From the NCBI RefSeq assembly GCF_003148845.1, contig NZ_QGHA01000016.1, positions 22,794-86,793 on the forward strand: 64,000 nucleotides of DNA, read 5' to 3'. This DNA comes from Mucilaginibacter oryzae (GTDB taxonomy: Bacteria; Bacteroidota; Bacteroidia; Sphingobacteriales; Sphingobacteriaceae). The position numbers and the translations under genes were made by a program. The notes beneath the pieces are model-generated. The model saw only the letters and a program-made list of their open reading frames with translations, did no database searches and had not been told where the DNA came from. Every line of letters begins with the position of its first letter. Positions within the stretch are counted from its first letter, which is position 1. Shown here one piece after another: positions 34,475 through 43,244 of this stretch.

Positions 34475-36031
34475 ATGAAAACTAAAAATATTAAATACTG
34501 GGTTTTACTGCTGGCTTTGGGCGCGGTATCATGCGCCAAGCTTAATGAAGACCCGCGATCATTTATCCCGGCCAGCCAGTTTTACAAAACACAGGCCGAC
34601 GCCGTTGCGGCTGTAACAGCTGCCTACTCGCTGCTTAACGCGGGTGCGAACAGTGTGCAAACGCCATATAATACCCTTTTTAACACGGGCATGAACTTTA
34701 TGGCCGACGATGAAGGCCCCGGTCCGGGTGCTACCAATGCCGACGTACGATCGCAGGCTGTATTGGGTCATTCAGCTTCGGGATTGCGTGTCCTGCAGAT
34801 CTGGCAGCAGCATTACGCCGCCATCAAGAAGGCCAATATCGCTATTGATACCATCCCCGATATAAAATTTGATGCCACCCTTAATAAGCGCCTGGTGGCC
34901 GAAGCCAAATTTTTAAGGGCGCTGTATTATTTTAATTTGGTGAGGTTATACGGCGATGTACCATTGGTACTGCACGATCAGACTTCCATTAACCTGGCCG
35001 ATTTGCAAATACCGCGTACACCCGCAGCAACAGTTTACGCGCAGATAGAAACCGATCTTACCAACGCCGCTGTCGACCTCCCGAAGAGTTACACCGGCGC
35101 CGATGTTGGCCGCGCTACCGCCGGTGCCGCAAACGCCTTACTGGCCAAAGTTTACCTAACCGAACGCAAATGGGATAAGGCCGTAACCCAGGCCGAAACC
35201 GTGATAAACGGACCTTATGGTTACGATTTGTTCACCAACTATGCCGATGTGTTTTTGCCAGCCTCCAAAAATGGGAAAGAACATATTTTTTCGGCACAGT
35301 TTAAATCAAACTCGCAGGGACAGGGCAATAACCAGGCTCCGCGCTCGGTACTGAACGGGATTCCCGGCATGATAGGCAGCTATGCCGACCAGGTGGTATT
35401 TTATTCGGTACCTGATGCCACCAAACCAGGCGGCGTTGATAAATTCTTCAGCATTTATAAGCTGTACACAGCTAATGATAAGCGGAAGCGTGTAAGCTTT
35501 GTAACCCGTTTTCAAAGCCCTACCACCAACCTGTGGTATGGTAAGCTGAACGATCCAACCATCGCCAATGATTCTATCCCGTTTTTCAATAAATATTACG
35601 ACCCGAGCGTGGCCGCTAACGAAGCCGAATCGGGGGCTAATGTGCCTATTATTCGTTTTTCGGATGTGCTGCTGATCCATGCCGAGGCCGAGAACGAATT
35701 GAACGGACCAACCGCTAAGGCCTATGCTTCCATTAACCGGGTGAGAAGACGTGCCGGGTTAGACGATCTGTCCGGCCTGGATCAGAACTCATTCCGTGAT
35801 GCGGTTTACTTAGAGCGCCGTCTGGAGTTTGTGTTCGAGTATCAGCGCTGGTTCGATCTCATCCGCGAACGGGATGCATCTGGCAAAGGGATTTTGGAGG
35901 CGGCCCTGCTTAAAGTGGGTAAAACCAACGTGAGCAAAGGCGCGGCAGGTAAGTTTTACCTGTTCCCGATACCGCAGCAGGAGATTGATAACAGTAACGG
36001 TAAGCTAACCCAGAATCCGGGCTGGCAGTAA
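34475..36031 (+). CDS. SusD/RagB-family outer membrane lipoprotein
   Basis: A 518-residue lipoprotein (lipobox AVSC, Cys20) with the N-terminal SusD-like TPR region (PRSFIPASQFYKTQADAVAAV, AEAKFLRALYYFNLVRLYGDVPL) and the C-terminal SusD domain (RFSDVLLIHAEAENEL, YLERRLEFVFEYQRWFDLIR). It should cap the SusC barrel and bind the substrate at the surface. Gap to susC is 24 bases. A large intergenic repeat follows it. Confidence 0.95.
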   Translation: MKTKNIKYWVLLLALGAVSCAKLNEDPRSFIPASQFYKTQADAVAAVTAAYSLLNAGANSVQTPYNTLFNTGMNFMADDEGPGPGATNADVRSQAVLGHSASGLRVLQIWQQHYAAIKKANIAIDTIPDIKFDATLNKRLVAEAKFLRALYYFNLVRLYGDVPLVLHDQTSINLADLQIPRTPAATVYAQIETDLTNAAVDLPKSYTGADVGRATAGAANALLAKVYLTERKWDKAVTQAETVINGPYGYDLFTNYADVFLPASKNGKEHIFSAQFKSNSQGQGNNQAPRSVLNGIPGMIGSYADQVVFYSVPDATKPGGVDKFFSIYKLYTANDKRKRVSFVTRFQSPTTNLWYGKLNDPTIANDSIPFFNKYYDPSVAANEAESGANVPIIRFSDVLLIHAEAENELNGPTAKAYASINRVRRRAGLDDLSGLDQNSFRDAVYLERRLEFVFEYQRWFDLIRERDASGKGILEAALLKVGKTNVSKGAAGKFYLFPIPQQEIDNSNGKLTQNPGWQ

Positions 36032-36130
36032 GCCGGGGACGCTGGGGTGCGAAACGCAAACGATGGCCCTGTGCGATTTCGCTCTTGAGAGCATAGCCGT
36101 CAACTTAGGCAAAAAGCGGTGGATTGTGCG

Positions 36131-36236
36131 AATCCCCTCTTGAGAGGGGTGGAGGGGTGTGTTACGCTACCAGAGGTTATCCCTCGTATAACACACCCCT
36201 GCTCTCGCTCTTTCCCGTCGCCTCTCAAGAGGGGAA
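36131..36236. repeat. Long inverted repeat (CTTGAGAGGGG / TGTGTTA type) inside the sulfatase operon
   Basis: AATCCCCTCTTGAGAGGGGT continuing to GGAGGGGTGTGTTA (36131-36164) is mirrored by TAACACACCCCTGCTCTCGC and CGCCTCTCAAGAGGGGAAT (36189-36236). It is typical of dispersed Bacteroidota intergenic repeats. The flanks 36032-36130 and 36237-36380 hold no gene except a ten-codon frame at 36259-36291 that copies the start of the next gene. Confidence 0.65.
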
Positions 36237-36380
36237 TATGAATTAAAACCCAATACCTATGAAAAAGATAACACATGATCTAAAGAAGTAACACTAATTG
36301 AAACGAAAAAACCATGCCTCTAAAGTGGTGCGGTGAAAACACCGACCACAGGCTCCATAAGAATTTAAAAGCGATATCCT

Positions 36381-36857
36381 ATGAAAAATATAACACTACT
36401 CTTGTTCATCCTCGCCGCACTACCGGGTCGGGCATTAGCACAAACTGCCGTGATCGAAAGCGGCTCACATGGTATCGACCCGCGTGTGAGTGCCGCCGTG
36501 TTCCAGGTGCTTGATGAATACATGACCACCTTCAATGCCAAAGACCTGAAAGGCTGGGAGGATACCTACCAGTTCCCGCATTACCGGCTGGCTGGCGGCA
36601 AAATGTCGGTGCTGGAAAGAGCTGGTCTGCGAGATTCGGTTAAAGTATTTGGCGAGCTGCAAAAACAGGGCTGGGACCACAGCCAGTGGGACCACCGCAA
36701 TATTGTGCAGGCCTCGGCAGATAAGGTGCATGTAGATACCCGCTTCTCACGCTTCCGGGCTGATGGCAGCCTGATAGGGCATTATGAATCACTATACATT
36801 TTAACCAAAGAGAACGGCCGTTGGGGTGTAAAGTTTCGCTCCAGTTATGCCGAATAA
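36381..36857 (+). CDS. Secreted NTF2-like (SnoaL-type) protein
   Basis: A 158-residue protein with a signal peptide (ending ALAQ) and one alpha-beta cone domain of the NTF2/SnoaL type: AVFQVLDEYMTTFNAKDLKGWEDTYQFPHYRLA, then beta strands RNIVQASADKVHVDTRFSRF and YILTKENGRWGVKFRSSY. Such domains bind small hydrophobic molecules or catalyse isomerisation. No catalytic residues can be assigned. It sits between SusD and the sulfatases, 13 bases before the first sulfatase start. Confidence 0.7.
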   Translation: MKNITLLLFILAALPGRALAQTAVIESGSHGIDPRVSAAVFQVLDEYMTTFNAKDLKGWEDTYQFPHYRLAGGKMSVLERAGLRDSVKVFGELQKQGWDHSQWDHRNIVQASADKVHVDTRFSRFRADGSLIGHYESLYILTKENGRWGVKFRSSYAE

Positions 36858-36870
36858 AACCTATTACAAC

Positions 36871-38706
36871 ATGAAAACAAAAAAGATAACCTTGTTCCTG
36901 TCGCTTGGTCTGCTCGCAGCAGTTACAGCCAAAGCACAAAACGGACAAGCACCGGTATTTGGCGGCACGGTGGGCAAAACGCTTGATGATTCGAAGGAGT
37001 GGTGGCCCGAGCCTCATAAAGCGCCCGCCGGCGCGCCAAACATATTATGGATCCTTTTGGATGATGTTGGCTTTGGTGCAACCAGCACTTTTGGCGGCAT
37101 CATCAAAACGCCAAACTTTGATACGCTGGCCAATAACGGTTTACGTTACACCAATTTCCACACGGCGGGTATTTGCGCGCCAACCCGTTCGGCCCTGTTA
37201 ACCGGGCGTAACCACCATTACGTGCATGAGGGTGGGTTTTCGCATGTCATCTTATCGGCCGGGTTTCCGGGATATGACGGGCGAATCCCATCGGATAAGG
37301 GAACTATTGCCGAGATTTTGCGCGAGAACGGTTACAATACCTTCGCGGTTGGTAAATATGGCTTAACGCCCGATGAGGATGCCACCGATGCCGGTCCGTT
37401 TGATCGCTGGCCTACGGGCAAGGGTTTTGATCATTTCTTCGGGTTTTTAGGTTCGGCCACAGATCAGTACAAGCCCGACCTGGTGGAAGATAATGCCCAC
37501 GTAACGCCGGATGGCCGTCACCTTACCGATCAGATTACCGATAAGGCCATCTTTTACTTAACCCGCCAGCATAAGGCAGCGCCTGATAAACCATTCTTTT
37601 TATACTATGCACCGGGAGCAACCCACTCGCCGCACCAGGTAGCCAAAGAGTGGAGCGACCTGTACAAAGGTCAGTTTGATAGCGGTTGGGACGATTTCAG
37701 GGAAAAGGTTATCGCAAGGCAAAAGCAACTGGGCATTATCCCCAGGTACGCCAAACTGCCTGATCGTAACCCGCGCATCCCGGCCTGGAAAACCCTGCCC
37801 GATGCCGAGAAAAAACTGTACGCCCGCTTTATGGAGATCTATGCCGGGTATTTAACCTATACCGATCACGAGGTTGGCCGTTTAATCAACCACCTGAAAC
37901 AAAGCGGTCAGCTGGATAATACTTTGGTATTTGTGATTATTGGCGATAATGGCGCAAGCAAAGAAGGTACGGTTCATGGCGTGATCAATCCTAAAAAGAA
38001 CTCGTCGAGGTTGGCTACCGAAGAAGCTTATTTGAAAACCAATATCGAAGATATTGATGATATAGGTACGCCGCAGGCAGCCACCAATTACCCCTTAGGC
38101 TGGGCGCAGGCAGCTAATACCCCGTTTAAATACTGGAAACAGGATGCCAACTCCGAAGGTGGTACCCGCAATCCGCTGATAGTTTATTATCCTAAAGGGA
38201 TTAAAGATAAGGGTACAATCCGCACCCAATACGGCCATGTGATTGATTTGTTGCCAACTACGCTGGAGTATACCGGGATTAAACTGCCCGAATACATCCG
38301 CGGCATTAAACAGGATACCATTCAGGGTACCTCGCTGGTTTACTCGTTCGATCATCCGGAAGCCAAATCAAAACATGTGTTGCAGCATTACTACATTTTT
38401 GGTTCGAGATCAATTTACAGCGATGGCTGGAAAGCCGAAGCCGCGCACCATCCGGATAATGTGGAACTGGGCGATTTTAAAGTGGGACAAAACGTGCCGG
38501 ATAAAAGTTTTGACGAAGATACCTGGGAGTTGTACAACCTGAACGAGGATTTTAACGAACGCATAGATCTCGCCAAAAAATATCCTGAAAAGCTGAAAGA
38601 ACTGAAAGCGGTATTTGAAGCGCAGGCACAGAAAAATAACCTGTACCCCTTTATTGATTGGTATGATGTATACCACCTGCGCATCCACAAAAACTATAAA
38701 AAATAA
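36871..38706 (+). CDS. Secreted arylsulfatase (first of a tandem pair)
   Basis: Sulfatases hydrolyse sulfate esters using a formylglycine made from Cys or Ser in C/S-x-P-x-R. Here the motif is TAGICAPTRSALLTGR, with Cys102 counting from the ATG at 36871 (611 residues). Metal ligands are suggested by LLDDVGFG near the N-terminus and FVIIGDNGASKEG in the C-terminal half. A signal peptide (TAKAQ) places it in the periplasm. A longer frame from 36847 overlaps the previous gene and hides the signal, so it is rejected. It is closely similar to the next gene. Confidence 0.9.
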   Translation: MKTKKITLFLSLGLLAAVTAKAQNGQAPVFGGTVGKTLDDSKEWWPEPHKAPAGAPNILWILLDDVGFGATSTFGGIIKTPNFDTLANNGLRYTNFHTAGICAPTRSALLTGRNHHYVHEGGFSHVILSAGFPGYDGRIPSDKGTIAEILRENGYNTFAVGKYGLTPDEDATDAGPFDRWPTGKGFDHFFGFLGSATDQYKPDLVEDNAHVTPDGRHLTDQITDKAIFYLTRQHKAAPDKPFFLYYAPGATHSPHQVAKEWSDLYKGQFDSGWDDFREKVIARQKQLGIIPRYAKLPDRNPRIPAWKTLPDAEKKLYARFMEIYAGYLTYTDHEVGRLINHLKQSGQLDNTLVFVIIGDNGASKEGTVHGVINPKKNSSRLATEEAYLKTNIEDIDDIGTPQAATNYPLGWAQAANTPFKYWKQDANSEGGTRNPLIVYYPKGIKDKGTIRTQYGHVIDLLPTTLEYTGIKLPEYIRGIKQDTIQGTSLVYSFDHPEAKSKHVLQHYYIFGSRSIYSDGWKAEAAHHPDNVELGDFKVGQNVPDKSFDEDTWELYNLNEDFNERIDLAKKYPEKLKELKAVFEAQAQKNNLYPFIDWYDVYHLRIHKNYKK

Positions 38707-38719
38707 CCAGTAAGCCCTT

Positions 38720-40603
38720 ATGATCATGAAAACATATCAACGAATCGCGGCAATTTCGGCTTTAGCCCTTGCCTTTAGCACGCCGGTTTTAGCGCAGTTG
38801 CCGCAGGTGAAGGTAACGGCTGCCAACATAGCGCCTATCGATCCGGCTAATTACAGGGGAGTGGAAGGCAAAACCCTCGCCGAATCAAAAGAGTGGTGGA
38901 ACAAACCGCTTAAAGCGCCAAAGGGCGCGCCGAACATTGTATGGATTTTGCTGGATGATGTCGGTTTCGGCGCATCGGGGACGTTTGGAGGGTTGATCAG
39001 TACGCCAAATTTCGATACCCTGGCTAACAACGGCCTGCGTTATACCAACTTCCATACGGCGGGTATTTGCGCGCCTACCCGGTCATCGCTATTAACGGGG
39101 CGTAACCATCATTATGTGCATATGGGTAACTTTGCGCATGCTTCAACAGCGGCCGGTTTTCCGGGCTATGACGGTCGTATTCCTCCGGATAAGGGAACTA
39201 TCGCCGAGGCATTGAAGGCCAATGGTTACAGCACCTTCGCGGTGGGTAAATGGGGCGTTACGCCGGATGAAGATACTACCGCTGTTGGTCCGTTTGACAG
39301 GTGGCCTACCGGAAAAGGTTTTGATCACCATTTTGGTTTTCTCGAATCGGCAACCGACCAGTATAACCCGCCGCATTTGGTGGAAGATAACTTTCACATT
39401 AAACCCGATGGCCGCAACCTGAACGAGCAGATCACCGATAAGGCCATCGCCTACATCGATGCCGTCCACAAAGCCGCGCCCGATCAGCCTTTCTTTTTAT
39501 ACTACGCGCCGGGCGCAACCCACGCCCCGCACCAGGTAAGCCACGAGTGGAGCGACCTGTACAAAGGCAAGTTTGATGAAGGGTGGGATGTGTATCGCCA
39601 AAGGGTTTTTGAAAACCAGAAAAAAGCGGGCTATATCCCGGCTTACGCCAAACTGCCCGAGCGTAACGAGCGCATTAAGGAATGGAATAGCCTGCCTGCC
39701 GATCAGAAAAAACTGTACGCCCGTTTTATGGAAGTTTATGCGGGGTACTTAACCTATATCGATAACCAGGTAGGCAGGGTGATCAGCTACCTGAAAGCTT
39801 CGGGCCAGTTTGATAATACCCTGGTTTTTGTAATGATAGGCGATAACGGCGCCAGTAAAGAAGGAACCGTTCATGGGGTGATCAACCCTAAAAACTCGGC
39901 TGCCACAACACCGGAGGCTGATTATATCAAAAGGAACGAAAGCGATTACGAAACTATCGGTACGCCTGAGGCTTCAACAAACTATCCTTTAGGCTGGGCG
40001 CAGGCGGCCAATACGCCTTTTAAATACTGGAAATCTGACGCCGATGCCGAGGGCGGTACCCATAACCCGCTGATTGTTTACTATCCGAAACTGATCACCG
40101 AAAAAGGGGGCATCCGTACGCAGTACAGCCATGTATCTGATGTGTTTCCTACTACTATTGAGGCGGCCGGTTTAAAACTTCCTGAGTATGTTAAAGGTAT
40201 TAAACAGGATACCTTGCAGGGTAAATCGTTTTTCAGTTCGTTTAATAACGCGCAGGCAAAAACGCTGCATACACAGCAGTATTATTACATCTTCACCTCA
40301 AGGTCTATCTATAAAGATGGCTGGAAAGCCGAAGCCGCGCACCGCCCGGATAATGTCGATCTGCTCAACTTCCCGAAAGAGAAAACTATCCCCGAGCGTA
40401 ACTACGATAAAGATGTTTGGAAACTTTACAACCTGAACGAGGATTTTAACGAGCGCATTGATCTTGCCAAAAAATATCCTGAAAAGCTGAAAGAGCTCAA
40501 AAACCTGTTCGACACCGAGGCCAAAAAGAACCACGTATATCCGTTTATCGACCGCGACGATATCAACAACAAACGCATCCACAAACTCGAAAACAATAAT
40601 TAA
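38720..40603 (+). CDS. Secreted arylsulfatase (second of a tandem pair)
   Basis: A 627-residue paralogue of the preceding sulfatase, alignable along its length (GAPNIVWILLDDVGFGASGT, then FHTAGICAPTRSSLLTGRNH with Cys117, and FVMIGDNGASKEGTVHGVIN). It has a signal peptide ending VLAQ; an ATG at 38726 is an equally possible start. The longest differences lie in the N-terminal 45 residues and the central loops, so the two copies probably differ in substrate range. Gap to the previous gene is 13 bases. Confidence 0.9.
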   Translation: MIMKTYQRIAAISALALAFSTPVLAQLPQVKVTAANIAPIDPANYRGVEGKTLAESKEWWNKPLKAPKGAPNIVWILLDDVGFGASGTFGGLISTPNFDTLANNGLRYTNFHTAGICAPTRSSLLTGRNHHYVHMGNFAHASTAAGFPGYDGRIPPDKGTIAEALKANGYSTFAVGKWGVTPDEDTTAVGPFDRWPTGKGFDHHFGFLESATDQYNPPHLVEDNFHIKPDGRNLNEQITDKAIAYIDAVHKAAPDQPFFLYYAPGATHAPHQVSHEWSDLYKGKFDEGWDVYRQRVFENQKKAGYIPAYAKLPERNERIKEWNSLPADQKKLYARFMEVYAGYLTYIDNQVGRVISYLKASGQFDNTLVFVMIGDNGASKEGTVHGVINPKNSAATTPEADYIKRNESDYETIGTPEASTNYPLGWAQAANTPFKYWKSDADAEGGTHNPLIVYYPKLITEKGGIRTQYSHVSDVFPTTIEAAGLKLPEYVKGIKQDTLQGKSFFSSFNNAQAKTLHTQQYYYIFTSRSIYKDGWKAEAAHRPDNVDLLNFPKEKTIPERNYDKDVWKLYNLNEDFNERIDLAKKYPEKLKELKNLFDTEAKKNHVYPFIDRDDINNKRIHKLENNN

Positions 40604-40605
40604 CC

Positions 40606-41337
40606 ATGAAAAACTTAAAAGTTGTTTTACTGGCCCTACTGGTAATTATCAGTGCAGGGGTAAAAGCCCAATCGCCAAAGTTGCTTTCACTCCAAGCCTT
40701 TGCCGCGAAGCTGAAACAAGCTAAAGAACCGCAGATCCTGGACGCCCGCTCAGCTGAGGAATTTGCGCAGAACCATATTAAAGGTGCTATCAATGTGGAT
40801 GCAAAGGCAGCCGGTTATCAGCAGAAATTAGATGCTCTGGATAAGGATAAGTCCACCTTTGTTTATTCCATAGCCAATGGCCGGAGTACAGTACTATCGC
40901 GTGAGCTAAGGGCGAAGGGTTTTAAAGATGTGGAAGAATTGCCGGGAGGTTTAGCTAACTGGATCGGTTCGGGATATCCTATTATCTCAACCACAAAAAA
41001 AGGTGTATCGCTGTCTAAAAGCCAGTTTGATGAACTGGTAGCCTCATCGCCCGAGGTTTTGGTTGATTTTGGGTCGAGGTATTGCGGGGCCTGCAAAAAG
41101 CTGGTGCCTGTACTGGATTCGCTCAAAGCCAATAAGGCGTTTTCGCCTAAAGTGATCAGTATTGAGGTTTATGACAATACCAGCCTGGCCAAAGAGTTGA
41201 AGGTGAATGTGCTGCCTACCCTGGTGCTGTATAAAAAAGGTAAACAGGTTTGGAAAAAGCAGGGTTTTTCATCAACTACCGAGGTTATCGCCGCAACCGA
41301 AACGGCAAAAAGTCCGCTGGCTGCAAATAATAAATAA
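40606..41337 (+). CDS. Secreted rhodanese-like / thioredoxin-like fusion protein
   Basis: This 243-residue protein has a signal peptide (ending VKAQ), a rhodanese fold (about 25-125: ILDARSAEEFAQNHIKGAINV, VEELPGGLANW) and a thioredoxin domain (about 132-235) with SRYCGACKKLVP (Cys160, Cys163). In the rhodanese active-site loop, VYSIANGRS aligns with the usual VYCxxGxRS, so the sulfur-carrying Cys is Ser88 and sulfurtransfer should be lost. The thioredoxin half looks active. It may supply reducing equivalents to the lipoprotein FGE or keep sulfatase cysteines reduced; this is inference. Confidence 0.8.
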   Translation: MKNLKVVLLALLVIISAGVKAQSPKLLSLQAFAAKLKQAKEPQILDARSAEEFAQNHIKGAINVDAKAAGYQQKLDALDKDKSTFVYSIANGRSTVLSRELRAKGFKDVEELPGGLANWIGSGYPIISTTKKGVSLSKSQFDELVASSPEVLVDFGSRYCGACKKLVPVLDSLKANKAFSPKVISIEVYDNTSLAKELKVNVLPTLVLYKKGKQVWKKQGFSSTTEVIAATETAKSPLAANNK

Positions 41338-41342
41338 GCTTT

Positions 41343-42926
41343 ATGTTCAAACACATCGGCTACATCATCATCGCCATATGTTGCACGGGGCCTGTATTGG
41401 GGCAGGCCCCACAACCAAAGCCCAATATCGTGGTCATCCTGGCCGACGATATGGGCTTTTCTGATATCGGTTGCTATGGCTCGGAGATCAGTACACCCAA
41501 TATCGACAGGCTCGCCCGCGAAGGCTTGAAAATGACACAGTTTTATAACGCGGGCAGGTGCTGCCCCTCGCGCGCGGCCTTGCTAACCGGGCTGTACCCG
41601 CACCAGGCGGGCTTGGGCGATATGGTAAAATATAAAGGCTCGCCGGCCTACCAGGGTTACCTGAATGAGCACAGCGCAACTATTGCCGAACTACTGAAAG
41701 AGCAGGCCGGTTACAATACCATCGTATCGGGCAAATGGCATGTGGGTTTGCAAAAATCGGCGCTGGCTTATAATCGTGGTTTTGATAAATCGTTCACCAT
41801 GCTCAACAACGGCAGCAGTTATTTTAATTCGGCACCGCTGTATAACGATGGCAGTAAGATCACCTTTATGCTGAACGATCAGGAGATTACCCGGAACGAT
41901 ACGTCCAAATATCTAACGCAAGCCATAACAGATTTCGCTGTCAAATCATTAGAAGAAATCAAAAACGATCAAAAGCCTTTTTTGATGTATGTGGCCTACA
42001 ACGCCCCGCACTGGCCCATCCAGGCCCTGCCGGGAGATATTGCAAAGTTTAAAGGACAATACCTGGAAGGCTGGGATGCCTTGCGCAAGCAGCGTTATAA
42101 AAAGCAGGTGGCCTTGGGTATTATTAAAAAGAGTTGGGCGTTATCCTCCCGGGATAAACGTGCCCCGGCATGGGATTCTCTATCCGAAGAAGATAAAGAA
42201 AAATGGGATACCCGCATGGCCATTTACGCCGCCATGGTTTACCGCATGGATGCCTGCATAGGCGAAATTATGGCTAAACTGAAACAACTGGGGAAAGATA
42301 AAAACACCATCATCCTTTTCGCATCCGACAACGGCGGAAGTGCCGATGAGGTAAGAAGCCTGAAAACAGTGATCCAGAAGAACGGCGAGCCGGGTTCAGT
42401 AAATTCTATCGATAGTTACGAGATACCCTGGGCCAATTTAAGTAACACGCCTTTTAAACTATTTAAGCGCAACACCCACGAAGGTGGGATAGCCACACCG
42501 CTGATTGCCTGCTACCCGGGGCATATCAAAGCGGGAAGTACCGGCAGCAATGTAGGGCACCTGATCGATCTGATGCCTACCTGTTTGGAGCTGGCCGGGG
42601 TAACTTATCCGGCTCAGTTTAAAAACCGGGAACTTACGCCATTGGCAGGTAAAAGCCTCATTCCCGTTTTTACAGGCAAGAAAAATAACGTGGAACGCAC
42701 ACTTTTTTGGGAGCATGAGGGCAGCCGCGCCATCCGTAAAGGCAAATGGAAACTGGTTGCAGAACCGAAACAGCCCTGGGAACTATACGATCTCGAAGCA
42801 GACCGTTCTGAAATGAATAATCTGGCTGCAAAATATCCCGCAAAAGTTATTGAACTTGAAAGAGAACATAAGGCCTGGGCGGATAAAGTAGGTGTAGTTG
42901 ATTGGGAAAGGATAAAGGATTTGTAG
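41343..42926 (+). CDS. Secreted arylsulfatase (third of the cluster)
   Basis: A 527-residue sulfatase with a signal peptide (ending VLGQ) and the motif NAGRCCPSRAALLTGLYPHQ, where Cys73 is the formylglycine precursor. PNIVVILADDMGFSDIGCYG gives the N-terminal metal site and ILFASDNGGSADE the C-terminal one; the C-terminal WELYDLEADRSEMNNLA is typical of the family. It is clearly more distant from the two preceding sulfatases than they are from each other. It is the last gene of the operon, five bases after the thioredoxin fusion. Confidence 0.92.
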   Translation: MFKHIGYIIIAICCTGPVLGQAPQPKPNIVVILADDMGFSDIGCYGSEISTPNIDRLAREGLKMTQFYNAGRCCPSRAALLTGLYPHQAGLGDMVKYKGSPAYQGYLNEHSATIAELLKEQAGYNTIVSGKWHVGLQKSALAYNRGFDKSFTMLNNGSSYFNSAPLYNDGSKITFMLNDQEITRNDTSKYLTQAITDFAVKSLEEIKNDQKPFLMYVAYNAPHWPIQALPGDIAKFKGQYLEGWDALRKQRYKKQVALGIIKKSWALSSRDKRAPAWDSLSEEDKEKWDTRMAIYAAMVYRMDACIGEIMAKLKQLGKDKNTIILFASDNGGSADEVRSLKTVIQKNGEPGSVNSIDSYEIPWANLSNTPFKLFKRNTHEGGIATPLIACYPGHIKAGSTGSNVGHLIDLMPTCLELAGVTYPAQFKNRELTPLAGKSLIPVFTGKKNNVERTLFWEHEGSRAIRKGKWKLVAEPKQPWELYDLEADRSEMNNLAAKYPAKVIELEREHKAWADKVGVVDWERIKDL

Positions 42927-42953
42927 CCTGAATTATTAATGACCATTATATCG

Positions 42954-42976
42954 CCTTTATTAGAAGGACTTTTTTA
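42954..42976 (+). terminator. Weak terminator at the end of the sulfatase operon
   Basis: CCTT (42954-42957) and AAGG (42964-42967) form a short stem with loop TATTAG, followed after two bases by a run of T to 42976. The stem is short, so this is a tentative call. Confidence 0.4.
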
Positions 42977-43146
42977 TTGACTACTCTCAACGATATAGTT
43001 AGTATTCGTAATTGGTTTGATTAAAGCATAGGCAGTGTCAAAGTTAAATCGGCCGACAGTGGTCGATATATTATACTTATCCGGCGTGAGATGTGTTGAA
43101 TTCTTTCTGTTTAGGTTAATGGAAATATATGCTTAAGTTCTATTAT

Positions 43147-43155
43147 CCCCCCCCC
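43147..43155. other. Run of nine C upstream of lpxH
   Basis: CCCCCCCCC lies in an otherwise AT-rich gap (42977-43244) about 55 bases upstream of the lpxH -33 element. Long homopolymers slip in replication, and this is the only such tract seen in the window. No gene is found in this gap. Confidence 0.5.
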
Positions 43156-43210
43156 AACTTTTCTGCTTGATCCGTTGTTTGCAGCCGGTTATGTTACAAT
43201 GTTTATCCTT

Positions 43211-43239
43211 TTTGGTGTGATGCTTAAAGTGTACTTTTG
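43211..43239 (+). promoter_or_regulatory. Promoter of lpxH (leaderless candidate)
   Basis: TTTG at 43211-43214 and TACTTTTG at 43232-43239 are separated by 17 bases, close to the TTTG-N19-TAnnTTTG consensus. The ATG at 43245 is five bases beyond the box, so the mRNA would start within about two bases of the start codon. Confidence 0.6.
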
Positions 43240-43244
43240 CGCCT

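Noticed and set aside
36131..36236. Terminator that ends the operon after susD
   Set aside because: The long inverted repeat has no T tract and the downstream sulfatases clearly belong to the same set; partial attenuation is possible but not shown.
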